Shown here: positions 36,954-45,049 of the stretch, in pieces
Layout of the letters: each line of letters opens with the position of its first letter
Numbering within the stretch: the first letter of the stretch is position 1
From: Echinicola pacifica DSM 19836
Lineage (GTDB): Bacteria; Bacteroidota; Bacteroidia; Cytophagales; Cyclobacteriaceae
DNA: 64,000 nt
Direction of reading: 5' to 3'
Assembly (NCBI RefSeq): GCF_000373245.1
Contig: NZ_KB890738.1
Span: 124,001-188,000 of the forward strand
Notes under the pieces: model-generated
What the model saw: the letters and a program-made list of their open reading frames with translations, nothing else
Databases searched by the model: none
What the model was told of the DNA's origin: nothing
Made by a program: the position numbers and the translations under genes

Positions 36954-37982
36954 CTATAATAAAGGCTTAAATTGCCTCAAAAAGCGAATATCATTTTCGG
37001 TAAATAACCTAAGATCTTTAATTTGATATTTGAGCATAGCGATTCTTTCTATCCCCATTCCAAAAGCGAAGCCAGTGAATTTTTCGGGGTCAATGCCACA
37101 ATTCTGGAGGACATTTGGATCCACCATTCCCGATCCACCGATTTCTACCCAGCCCGTACCTTTACATACGTTACAGCCTTTGCCTCCACATAGCAAGCAG
37201 GAAATGTCGATTTCGGCACTTGGCTCAGTAAATGGGAAATACGAAGGACGGAACCTTACTTTGGTTTCTTTGCCAAACATCTCCTTTGCAAAGTGATATA
37301 AGGTTTGCTTCAAGTCGGCAAAGCCTACATTGGTGTCCACATATAACCCCTCCACTTGGTGGAAAATGCAGTGAGCACGAGCAGAGATGGCCTCATTTCT
37401 AAATACTCTTCCTGGGGAAAGGGTACGGATTGGAGGTTTTTGATTTTCCATTACCCGCACCTGTACGGAAGAGGTGTGGGTACGCAAGGCGATATCAGGA
37501 TTCTTTTCGATAAAGAAAGTATCCTGCATTTCCCTAGCGGGGTGATTGATAGGGAAGTTCAAGGCGGTAAAATTATGCCAATCATCTTCTATCTCTGGAC
37601 CTTCAGAAAGGTTGAAGCCTATACGCTCAAAAATCTCGATGATCCGTTGTTTTACGCTAGTAAGAGGATGCAGCCCACCCACAGTCTGGTTAGTAGGCGG
37701 CAAGGTAAGGTCAATATCGGCGGATTTAGCACTTCTGTCTCCTGAATTTACCTTCTCTATCAATTCCTTAAATTTCGCGTCAGCAGCTTGCTTTACTGCA
37801 TTCACTAATTGACCATAGGCTTTCTTTTGGTCATTAGGAATATCTTTCATAGCGACAAAAAGATCTGCCACCACACTTTTTTTACTAATATACTGCATTC
37901 TATAGGCCTCCAGCTCATCTGCGCTATTCGCGTCAGCTGCGGCTATTTGACCTTTGATTGCTTCTATTTTATCTTGATGCAT
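36954..37982 (-). CDS. pheS: Phenylalanyl-tRNA synthetase alpha subunit
   Basis: Class II aminoacyl-tRNA synthetase alpha chain, 342 residues. N-terminal coiled coil (about 1-85), then motif 1-3 regions: HPAREMQDTFF, TEPSAEIDI and GFAFGMGIERIAML with the class II arginine. The Cys-rich insertion CLLCGGKGCNVC is common in bacterial PheS. pheT is not adjacent in this window. It lies 91 bases after the large AsmA-like gene. Confidence 0.98.
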   Translation of the reverse strand: MHQDKIEAIKGQIAAADANSADELEAYRMQYISKKSVVADLFVAMKDIPNDQKKAYGQLVNAVKQAADAKFKELIEKVNSGDRSAKSADIDLTLPPTNQTVGGLHPLTSVKQRIIEIFERIGFNLSEGPEIEDDWHNFTALNFPINHPAREMQDTFFIEKNPDIALRTHTSSVQVRVMENQKPPIRTLSPGRVFRNEAISARAHCIFHQVEGLYVDTNVGFADLKQTLYHFAKEMFGKETKVRFRPSYFPFTEPSAEIDISCLLCGGKGCNVCKGTGWVEIGGSGMVDPNVLQNCGIDPEKFTGFAFGMGIERIAMLKYQIKDLRLFTENDIRFLRQFKPLL

Positions 37983-38073
37983 ACGGAAATTCTTTTTACG
38001 AAACGCAAATCTAAAATATTATCCATAAATCTGCACGTATATCGTCCAATGGTTTTGATATAAGGCTGCATTT

Positions 38074-41000
38074 CTATTTCTCATCTTCCTCTTCTTTGCG
38101 TGCAGGCCCTGCATGTCCCAGGCCCAGGGAGCCCTTAAACCCGGACAATGAGGCTTTCCACCAATAGTTAAAAATAAATTTGCGATCATCACGCTCAAAA
38201 TACACTGGAGCTTCCACCAGTCTATTAAAGAGTTTACGAGGATTATTACCTCTGGCAGCAAAAGCATTCAGCACAAAATTAAGCATCGCCATTCTGCCTC
38301 TAGCCCGCTTTAGGGTTCTTTCGTCAAGTAGCTGCACTTTAAGGCCATTATAATACAAGCGCATACTTCCTACCGCCTTTTCGTTGTCAGCTGTAAATGT
38401 CCAATGGGAAGGCTTCACTCTCCCCTCCCGCACCTTTAGGAAGGCATTGGGAGCCATTATGGTGTTCACCACATCCAAGTCAAAGGTCCCAGTCTTTACA
38501 TCCACAAACATGGGATAAGGACTATCATAACTCATCGCCACATCCAATACCAAAGGCGCCACCCCATGAATTCTAGCTGTGGCCTTCAAAAAAGTCGTAT
38601 CGGGAAGGTAATCGGAGTCCAGCGTTTTAGCTAAGTGGAAGGGATAGATCCATGCATGCAGCGAATCAAACATGATCTTGCCAGGCACCATGCCCTTTTC
38701 GGGAAATTCCTCATAGACCACTTCTCCTCCATACATCTTAAGCGTATCCAGAGCCATGCTGATTCCTGATGACCTCATTAGTTGCTGAGGCATGGGACGG
38801 AAGATGCTATCATTAAATACTACTCTCTTATCCCTAAAGACACTGATATCTGGATCGTGGACCCACATACTTCTAGCGATCACTTCACGATCTTCGATCA
38901 GGTGGATTAAATCTATATCATTAAAGCAGATTTCAGGAATACTGGCTTGAACGTAATCCGTCTGGGACCCCATCCTGCGCATATATTCATACCTGCCATA
39001 CCGAGGTAAGAACTCAAGGTCTTTTAGCTGCATTTTATCGTGAGAGAGCACTATCAAGCCTATCTTCAGCACATTCATACTATCGGGAAGCATGATCTCA
39101 TATTCGGGTAGCTCAATAGAAAAGTCCTTATTCAGGAAAACACTCTTGTCAAAATCTGCTGCTTTGGAGAGATCGAAACTAAGATCACTTAGGGCCACAT
39201 TAAGTCCATTAAAAGACCTCACCATATGCTCAGAGTCCTTCTCATGGACGGCCACCATCCCGCGATTTAGGTGAAATTCCTCAATGTGTAGCTGCTTCAC
39301 CACCTGCTGAACAGTAGAATCCAAATTCGTAATCCCAGCTCCCTTATTTTCCTTTTGATCCAAGTAGATTTTCAGCTCTGGATCATTTAGTATCATCTCA
39401 TCGATGTCCAGACTTCCTGTTTCCTGGAAATCGGCAATGGACTGAGTCTTCAAGGTAACGAGAGGAATGAAGCCCTCAATAATGGGCTTTCCAGGGGATC
39501 CACTATAGCGATTGGGCTCCACGCGAAGATCTTGGATATGTATTAAATCACTTTTGGTGTCCAGCTCCACCTTGCTAAAGCCAAGGGTATGTATGCTATC
39601 TTGGAGGGCAAGGCTAAAATCATCAATTTCCATTGACATATTATCAAAGAAGCCAATGATATCTCCCTTATGAAGCCTTGCGGAATCCAATAGGAACCCA
39701 TAAAAACTCAGATTAATGCCGGTTTCGATAAGGTTGTGCTCGGAAGATTTGTTGCTAAAAAACACATTGAATCGAGCATTTTCAGCCTCTATAGTGTCAA
39801 TCTGAATGACATCTAAGCGCTTGGGAAGGCTTCTGGCGCGAGGTTTTTTGGCGGAACCCGTTGGGCTTTGGGATTTTTGCTCTCCCCTATCCAGAAACAA
39901 ATTCACCTCTGCATCCACCATCTTGACCTTACTCATTGCAAGGGTATTGTCAAAGAAAAAACGATCCATATCCACTCCGATAAAACTCAGATTGGAGATA
40001 TCAGCACCCAAGGTGACCTTCACTCCCAAGTCTCGGCGCGGTCTTAATCGTACATTGGACGTGATGAGCTCATCACGGCTAGAGTTATAACTGATCTTGT
40101 CGGCATGAAGGGAGTACTTCCCGTCTGCGACGTTAAACACATAGTTGTTTAGGCTAATGTCTAGCTCCTCAGCGAAAAAAGTCTCCGCATTCCTCGGGGA
40201 GATCTCCTCATCGAGCATGAAGTTCTTTATGCGAATAGAAACATTATCCTCTGCGAAAGTCTTAATACTATCCCGCACAAAATTATCATAGGCTATGGAC
40301 CCTTCCTCCAAACTCAAAGAATCAATTTTTACGGAGGAAAAATAACTGGTGGCTAAGGTATATAAATCATTGATCTCGACCTTTTCCTCATCTGCCGAAC
40401 GCGCCATATATCGGCTAAGCCTAATATCGGGAGAGGGTACTTCGACCAATTTTATTTTTAGTTCCCCATCGAAATATGCCTTTCGAATATCAATTCCCTT
40501 TAGGTAAAATTCTGGCACCTGAATATCCAAAACCGTCCTTTTCCCTAAGCGTTGCAGGTTTTCCATCACCTGATCAGGCATGAGGGGTTCGAAGCTAAAT
40601 CCATCAATTTTCAATAACTGGGCTTTGGTATCAATGAAAATTCGCTCCGCCTTCAGCAGATGAAGGTCATCAGTTAGCTTCATCGCATAGTTGTCCAGCA
40701 CCAGCTGCAGGTCTTCTGCCAAAAACATTCTAGATGAATTATTCTTTTCTGTGCGCTCATCCACTGCAAAGTTTTCCAGAATCATCGTCACCTTCTCAAA
40801 AGACACACTGTCTTTATTGGCCTGTAAGGTATTATTGAGCGTCATATCACCTTCTAGGAGTTTTAATGAGCCGATATATATACCCCGCAGAAAGTTCTTA
40901 GACAGCTCCTTGATCGTCTGTCCCTCCATCTGCTGCTCCCTTGCCTGGACATTGGTAAACTGTACGGAGGGCTTTCGGATGATGAAGTCCTTCACATCGA

Positions 41001-42405
41001 GAATATTCTCATTATATACTTTCTTTAGGTGAGCTTGCTCCAGATTAAACTCAGGAATACTCACTTCTATCAAGGTCTTTGAGCCGTCAGTTTCCCTAAA
41101 GGGCTCCATGCGAGCTCCCTTTACCTTCACCACATCCTCAGAAGAGCTGAGATACACTTCCTCACCTGTCAGCCAGTGGATCCCATCAGCTAGCACCACT
41201 TTCACTCCTTGCATATTTAGGGTGGCTTGGTCCGCATAGAAAAACTGATTTTCATTTCGAGATTCATCCGGACCGATATACACTTGCTGCATCGCAAAAT
41301 CTATCTTGGCCACCTCAATTCTATTTTTGAATTCGTCTTTTACACCTCGTTGGAGGAAATGACCTTCATCAATATTCAAATCAATGATGCTGATCGAGGC
41401 CAAAATATCCTTCATCAAAGGGTATAAGCTATAATCAGACAGGTCCTCATCCTTGGTATCAGGGCTCAATTCGGAATACACAATAAATTCTGGTCGCTTC
41501 AAATTCAAGCTACCGATATCCACATTGGTGGTATAAAAGACTCTATTGATATCTGCCTGGCTGAGCTGTAGGTTTTCTAGATGAACCTCATAATATTGCT
41601 CCCCAGGCTTGGTCAAATCAGGAGTCAAACTCAACCTGGAGGCTGAGATAATGCTGTCTAAGGAAGAAATTCTGATCTGCTCTGCATTTAGTAAATGGAT
41701 ACTATCGGCGAGGAGCATTTCAAAATTCTCCAGCTCCAAAGTAAAGCCCTCTGCGTTGAAGGGGGTTTTTAATGGTCTGTCTTTTAAAAAATGTATTTCT
41801 TTAAGTTGGAAATTGGTATTAAACGCCCGAATGGACTTTTGGCTGACAAAGTTTTCTATCAGCAAATCCGCATCGTCCAGATACAGATTGCCGATCACTA
41901 GATCTTCCAACGGGACCTGCTCCAGGGATTTTCGAAGCTCAGCTTGAAACTCATCCAACCGGCTTACCGAAGAGACGGAGTCTGTCTCCTGAAGATCCTG
42001 ACGGGTCTGAATATTAGGACCTTCAAAGCGAACCTCCCCCAATCTTAAAATCTTTTCTCCAAAATCAAAACTAAGCCGCTTGACGGAGATCTTGGGCACC
42101 TGAACACGATATATCGGTTTATCATCTTCCCAATAATCATTTCCCTTATTTGGTGAAAGGCTGAAGCCTTCAAAATAAAACCCACGCTGAAATAAGGATA
42201 GACGAAATCTATCAAAACTCACCTCGTATTTACCGTCTGAGGCCTCATCTACTTTATTCTGAATATAGCTTCTGAGCAAAAGGTCAGAGCCAAAATAAAG
42301 CAATACCTGCAGGAATAATAACGTAAGAATCAATACAGCAGAAAAGTGAATCAATCTCCTCTGTGATCTTTTCAACTTTATCTTATTTGTAGCCTTTTCC
42401 TCCAT
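38074..42405 (-). CDS. Giant AsmA-like repeat protein
   Basis: A protein of 1443 residues with one N-terminal membrane helix (about 17-41) and a long periplasmic, strand-rich body. The N-terminus (YEVSFDRFRLSLFQRGFYFE) resembles AsmA-type proteins. At least six homologous segments start at about residues 167, 336, 507, 690, 865 and 1038, with a possible seventh at 1217, each about 170-180 long: a line such as IGSLKLLEGDMTLNN, then a Phe/Leu-rich hairpin, DxLHLLxAExI, and a PEFxLxxxDI line. A different C-terminal domain (about 1240-1420) follows. AsmA/TamB-like proteins carry lipids between membranes; that role here is inference. No close named family recognised. Confidence 0.85.
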   Translation of the reverse strand: MEEKATNKIKLKRSQRRLIHFSAVLILTLLFLQVLLYFGSDLLLRSYIQNKVDEASDGKYEVSFDRFRLSLFQRGFYFEGFSLSPNKGNDYWEDDKPIYRVQVPKISVKRLSFDFGEKILRLGEVRFEGPNIQTRQDLQETDSVSSVSRLDEFQAELRKSLEQVPLEDLVIGNLYLDDADLLIENFVSQKSIRAFNTNFQLKEIHFLKDRPLKTPFNAEGFTLELENFEMLLADSIHLLNAEQIRISSLDSIISASRLSLTPDLTKPGEQYYEVHLENLQLSQADINRVFYTTNVDIGSLNLKRPEFIVYSELSPDTKDEDLSDYSLYPLMKDILASISIIDLNIDEGHFLQRGVKDEFKNRIEVAKIDFAMQQVYIGPDESRNENQFFYADQATLNMQGVKVVLADGIHWLTGEEVYLSSSEDVVKVKGARMEPFRETDGSKTLIEVSIPEFNLEQAHLKKVYNENILDVKDFIIRKPSVQFTNVQAREQQMEGQTIKELSKNFLRGIYIGSLKLLEGDMTLNNTLQANKDSVSFEKVTMILENFAVDERTEKNNSSRMFLAEDLQLVLDNYAMKLTDDLHLLKAERIFIDTKAQLLKIDGFSFEPLMPDQVMENLQRLGKRTVLDIQVPEFYLKGIDIRKAYFDGELKIKLVEVPSPDIRLSRYMARSADEEKVEINDLYTLATSYFSSVKIDSLSLEEGSIAYDNFVRDSIKTFAEDNVSIRIKNFMLDEEISPRNAETFFAEELDISLNNYVFNVADGKYSLHADKISYNSSRDELITSNVRLRPRRDLGVKVTLGADISNLSFIGVDMDRFFFDNTLAMSKVKMVDAEVNLFLDRGEQKSQSPTGSAKKPRARSLPKRLDVIQIDTIEAENARFNVFFSNKSSEHNLIETGINLSFYGFLLDSARLHKGDIIGFFDNMSMEIDDFSLALQDSIHTLGFSKVELDTKSDLIHIQDLRVEPNRYSGSPGKPIIEGFIPLVTLKTQSIADFQETGSLDIDEMILNDPELKIYLDQKENKGAGITNLDSTVQQVVKQLHIEEFHLNRGMVAVHEKDSEHMVRSFNGLNVALSDLSFDLSKAADFDKSVFLNKDFSIELPEYEIMLPDSMNVLKIGLIVLSHDKMQLKDLEFLPRYGRYEYMRRMGSQTDYVQASIPEICFNDIDLIHLIEDREVIARSMWVHDPDISVFRDKRVVFNDSIFRPMPQQLMRSSGISMALDTLKMYGGEVVYEEFPEKGMVPGKIMFDSLHAWIYPFHLAKTLDSDYLPDTTFLKATARIHGVAPLVLDVAMSYDSPYPMFVDVKTGTFDLDVVNTIMAPNAFLKVREGRVKPSHWTFTADNEKAVGSMRLYYNGLKVQLLDERTLKRARGRMAMLNFVLNAFAARGNNPRKLFNRLVEAPVYFERDDRKFIFNYWWKASLSGFKGSLGLGHAGPARKEEEDEK

Positions 42406-42866
42406 CTATTAAACAATATATATTAAAGCAGCCTCTATTTTACAATAGTAAAAAAATAGGCCCTCGTATTCTTCGTCAAACTTGTATTTATCCTTCCCTG
42501 CACTAAGCGCATTACTATAGTCTCACGACCAATAATATTACCTCTGCTCAGTCTCCATACTAAATATACACATATTAGTTCTAGTTGAATGCCTCTTAAC
42601 AAAAGTCATACCCGAAAAATCATGAAACTGGTCGAATTTCACTCTCTAATACGCCCTCACCGCTGATTCCCCTATCTCACTGCTCATCTGAAGATCTTGT
42701 CCATCAATAAAAAGACTGATTATTACAGGTCCAGTATTGATGTCATTGCTAGAAATTATAGAACCCCTTGATTTCAAAAAAACAACCCGGAGAAATTAAG
42801 TAGATGGAGGTATTTAAAATAGCTTGGCAAGCAGGATCGCAAAAGTCAGGGGTTATAAAAACAAAA
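42406..42866. other. Intergenic stretch with no recognisable element
   Basis: About 460 AT-rich bases between the AsmA-like gene and the first tRNA-like RNA. No open frame above 60 codons, and no clear repeat or hairpin. Confidence 0.5.
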
Positions 42867-42909
42867 AAGAACAATCTTAGGCTTAATATAAGCGACTAAA
42901 ATTGTTCTT
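42867..42909 (-). terminator. Intrinsic terminator of tRNA-like RNA 1
   Basis: A long hairpin: AAGAACAAT (42867-42875) pairs with ATTGTTCTT (42901-42909), and the inner bases continue pairing (TTAG/CTAA, GCTTA/TAAGC). On the minus strand a T-run follows. The hairpin starts nine bases after the 3' end of the RNA structure. Confidence 0.8.
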
Positions 42910-42917
42910 GATTATAG

Positions 42918-43041
42918 CTGTAGGAGAAGGACTCGAACCTCCACGGAGAAGTTAGGCAACACAAGAGCTCTATGTGTGCTTTATCCAATAATCTCCACCC
43001 CCGAGACAGGAGGGCTTGTCTGCCAATTTCAACATCCTACA
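42918..43041 (-). ncRNA. tRNA-like RNA 1: class II tRNA-like body with oversized variable arm, anticodon position reads GUC
   Basis: 124 bases. Acceptor-like stem TGTAGGA/TCCTACA (7 bp), U8-G9, a Leu-type D-arm (TTGAAATTGGCAGACAA), anticodon arm CCCTC-CTGTCTC-GGGGG (one G-U pair), a variable region of about 54 bases closed by GGAGA/TCTCC with an inner stem GCACACA/TGTGTTGC, T-arm GGAGG-TTCGAGT-CCTTC, and G at the discriminator position. CCA is not encoded. The anticodon reads GUC (Asp codons) but base 37 is U, which is unusual. Normal Leu/Ser variable regions are about 11-24 bases. A terminator follows at once. It could be an odd tRNA, a decayed tRNA or a tRNA-derived regulatory RNA. Confidence 0.6.
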
Positions 43042-43073
43042 ATATTTGCAATCCTTTTGATTGATTGATGCTT

Positions 43074-43081
43074 CAAAGGTA
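43074..43081 (-). promoter_or_regulatory. Possible -7 element for tRNA-like RNA 1
   Basis: Minus-strand TACCTTTG fits TAnnTTTG and lies 32 bases before the RNA 5' end. Nineteen bases upstream there is TTTT in place of TTTG, so the -33 element is imperfect. Confidence 0.4.
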
Positions 43082-43448
43082 ATAAAGTGAATTTTATTTT
43101 AAAATTTTTTCAACCAAATACGGGTATTTTTTCATTATTTTTATTTTTACCCATTCTGAAAAATTATTCGATAATTAAGCATAGATTCTGAGTATCATTT
43201 TTAACAAATCCTTAACAGCACCTTATTTATATCTGACCTAAGGCCTAATTGACAAATAAAATTTTAAACAAAATCCATAAAACCAAATTATATTACAATT
43301 GCGTATTATTTTGGAAACGTTTGCAGAATATTCAATAAGTCGCGCCAAATAAATCTTTGTAGAGATTAGAAAAATTAGTCATTCCTCCTCATTTTGGGGG
43401 AATTCACTGCTGAAAATTAGGTGAAAACCTAGTAAAATCTATAAAAAT

Positions 43449-43493
43449 ATGGCTAGAAAAACGGCGGCGCAGAAGGCAGTATTTAAAGTATAA
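43449..43493 (+). CDS. Possible 14-residue peptide ORF
   Basis: ATG to TAA, encoding MARKTAAQKAVFKV. It is strongly basic and its codons are clearly more GC-rich (ACG GCG GCG CAG AAG GCA) than the surrounding AT-rich spacer, which is why I list it. A small GNRA hairpin ends about 17 bases before it. No Shine-Dalgarno or good promoter is visible. It may be chance; no homologue is known to me. Confidence 0.25.
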   Translation: MARKTAAQKAVFKV

Positions 43494-43525
43494 TAAATGC
43501 ATTAGAAAAAAATAAGGGCATAAAA

Positions 43526-43554
43526 AAAGCTATGAAATAGAATCTCATAGCTTT
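43526..43554 (-). terminator. Intrinsic terminator of tRNA-like RNA 2
   Basis: AAAGCTATGA (43526-43535) pairs perfectly with TCATAGCTTT (43545-43554); on the minus strand the stem runs into a total of seven T. It lies 31 bases after the 3' end of the RNA structure. Confidence 0.85.
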
Positions 43555-43585
43555 AGTCAATTAACAATAAACCCAAAATAACCTG

Positions 43586-43698
43586 TTGTAAGAAAAGGAC
43601 TTGAACCTTTCAGAGCGTTGTGCTCGCCATTTGCGTCTAGCGCCTTACAATTCCTGAATCGTAAAGGAAATCTTCTACTTCCTCTTGATTACCCTACA
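43586..43698 (-). ncRNA. tRNA-like RNA 2, paralogue-like to RNA 1, degenerate anticodon arm
   Basis: 113 bases. Acceptor-like TGTAGGG/TCTTACA (7 pairs, two G-U), D-arm-like ATC-AAGAGGAAGTAGAA-GAT, anticodon-arm-like TCCTT-TACGATT-CAGGA (one mismatch; centre CGA, but A instead of U33), a variable region of about 41 bases, a canonical T-arm AAAGG-TTCAAGT-CCTTT and A at the discriminator position. Competing fold: TTGTAAG within the variable region pairs perfectly with CTTACAA at the 3' end. The promoter at 43697-43726 would start transcription inside the 5' acceptor strand, which favours the competing fold. So it may be a regulatory RNA with a T-arm rather than a tRNA. Confidence 0.5.
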
Positions 43699-43726
43699 AA
43701 GATACGGCAGTAAATCTAAAGTCAAA
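43697..43726 (-). promoter_or_regulatory. Promoter of tRNA-like RNA 2
   Basis: Minus-strand TTTG (43726-43723), 18 bases, TATCTTTG (43704-43697): a good match to the Bacteroidota -33/-7 consensus. The -7 element overlaps the first two bases of the tRNA-like acceptor strand. Confidence 0.6.
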
Positions 43727-43946
43727 AATTTTCAAAAAGTTTTAACGAATTTTTACATTTTTTTTAATGCAATCGATAACTAAATGAAAATACTTATAGA
43801 ACAATAGCCCATTATCTCCCGTAATTTGAAAACTCTGTAATCCATTTTGGGTTTCCTTTTGAAATCCCATCAAATAATAGACAGTTTAAATAACGTTAGC
43901 GCAAAAAGAAAGTTTAAATTTTAACATTTTTTAAAATTTAAAGCAA

Positions 43947-44984
43947 TCAGGTGCTAACAACATAGTTCTGCCATCTATCCAGTACTTCTTTCATATCTGC
44001 GGGAAGCTCGGTATCGAATTGCATAGGCTCTCCAGTAGCAGGATGCACAAAGCCTAAGGACTTAGCATGAAGAGCCTGTCGGGGAAGGGTTTTGAAGCAA
44101 TTGCCTACAAATGCCTTATATTTTGAAAACTGTGTTCCTTTGCGAATCTTATCTCCGCCATACATTTGATCGTTGAAGAGGGGCATATTGAGGTATTTCA
44201 TATGCGCCCTGATCTGGTGCGTTCTGCCCGTCTCCAAATTACACTGGAGCAGGGAAACATACCTTAAACGCTGAATCACCTTCCAGTGGGTAATGGCATT
44301 CTTTCCATATTCTCCTTCAGGAAATACATCCATCATCTTTCGATCCTTGGCATTACGACCTACATGCGCATCCACGGTACCTTGATCCTCTGTGGGCTCA
44401 CCCCATACCAGAGCCAAATAGGTACGTTCAATGGTATGATTAAAAAATTGCTTTGCCAGATGCGTCATGGCCATCTCAGACTTAGCTATCACAAGCAAAC
44501 CGCTAGTATCCTTATCTATCCTATGCACCAATCCCGGGCGACCGGAATTACCAGGAAGCTCCGGCAACTGATTAAAATGGTACACTAGGCCATTTACCAA
44601 AGTACCCGTCCAGTTACCATACGCAGGGTGTACGACCATTCCTGCGGGCTTATTGACCACTAGAAGATGGTCATCCTCATATAATATGTCCAAGGCGATA
44701 TCTTCCGCAATCACCTCCGTAGGCTGATGGTCTGCCTCCAGATGCATGGTGATCACGTCGCCAGGTTTGATTTTATAGTTTGTTTTGATATTCTGGCCAT
44801 TCACCTGAATACTTCCATTTTCAATGGCCTGTTGCACTTTATTCCGAGTAGCATTACCTACTTTATCAGTCAAAAACTTATCCACCCGCACTGCGGTTTG
44901 GCCTTTATCTACAGTGATTCTTAAATGTTCGAACAGGCCTTCACCTTCTTGCTCAAAATTTTCCTCGTCAAATTCCTCATTCAT
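43947..44984 (-). CDS. rluD: Ribosomal large subunit pseudouridine synthase, RluD type
   Basis: RluA-family enzyme of about 345 residues that makes pseudouridines in 23S rRNA helix 69. N-terminal S4 RNA-binding domain (VRVDKFLTDKVGNATRNKVQQAIENG), then the catalytic domain with the aspartate in GLVHRIDKDTSGLLVIAK and QIRAHMKYLNMPLFND. The start is set at the ATG at 44984 (MNEEFDEENFEQE); the frame is open 36 codons further, into the divergent gene's control region. Specificity (RluD rather than RluC/A) is judged from the S4 domain and general similarity. Confidence 0.93.
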   Translation of the reverse strand: MNEEFDEENFEQEGEGLFEHLRITVDKGQTAVRVDKFLTDKVGNATRNKVQQAIENGSIQVNGQNIKTNYKIKPGDVITMHLEADHQPTEVIAEDIALDILYEDDHLLVVNKPAGMVVHPAYGNWTGTLVNGLVYHFNQLPELPGNSGRPGLVHRIDKDTSGLLVIAKSEMAMTHLAKQFFNHTIERTYLALVWGEPTEDQGTVDAHVGRNAKDRKMMDVFPEGEYGKNAITHWKVIQRLRYVSLLQCNLETGRTHQIRAHMKYLNMPLFNDQMYGGDKIRKGTQFSKYKAFVGNCFKTLPRQALHAKSLGFVHPATGEPMQFDTELPADMKEVLDRWQNYVVST

Positions 44985-45049
44985 CCTGCAAAAATACGGC
45001 ACTAACCTGAAAGTTTTGATAATTTTATGATAATTCAACCAATAATAAA

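Larger units (their letters stand above)
43042..43585. other. AT-rich spacer between the two tRNA-like RNAs
   Basis: About 540 bases with no ordinary gene. It contains the -7 element at 43074, a small TAGGT-GAAA-ACCTA hairpin (about 43419-43432, GNRA-type loop), the 14-codon ORF at 43449 and the terminator at 43526. Confidence 0.5.

Noticed and set aside
42918-43041. Self-splicing intron in a tRNA-Leu
   Set aside because: The extra bases lie in the variable region, not the anticodon loop, and are far too short for a group I intron.
42918-43698. tmRNA (one-piece or permuted)
   Set aside because: No GG-rich tmRNA acceptor, no G3-U70 pair next to an Ala-type end, and no tag ORF ending in Ala-Ala; the MARKTAAQKAVFKV frame is on the opposite strand.
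42406-43946. Integrated element at tRNA genes
   Set aside because: tRNA-like genes often mark integration sites, but there is no integrase, no direct repeat that I can see, and no foreign gene nearby.
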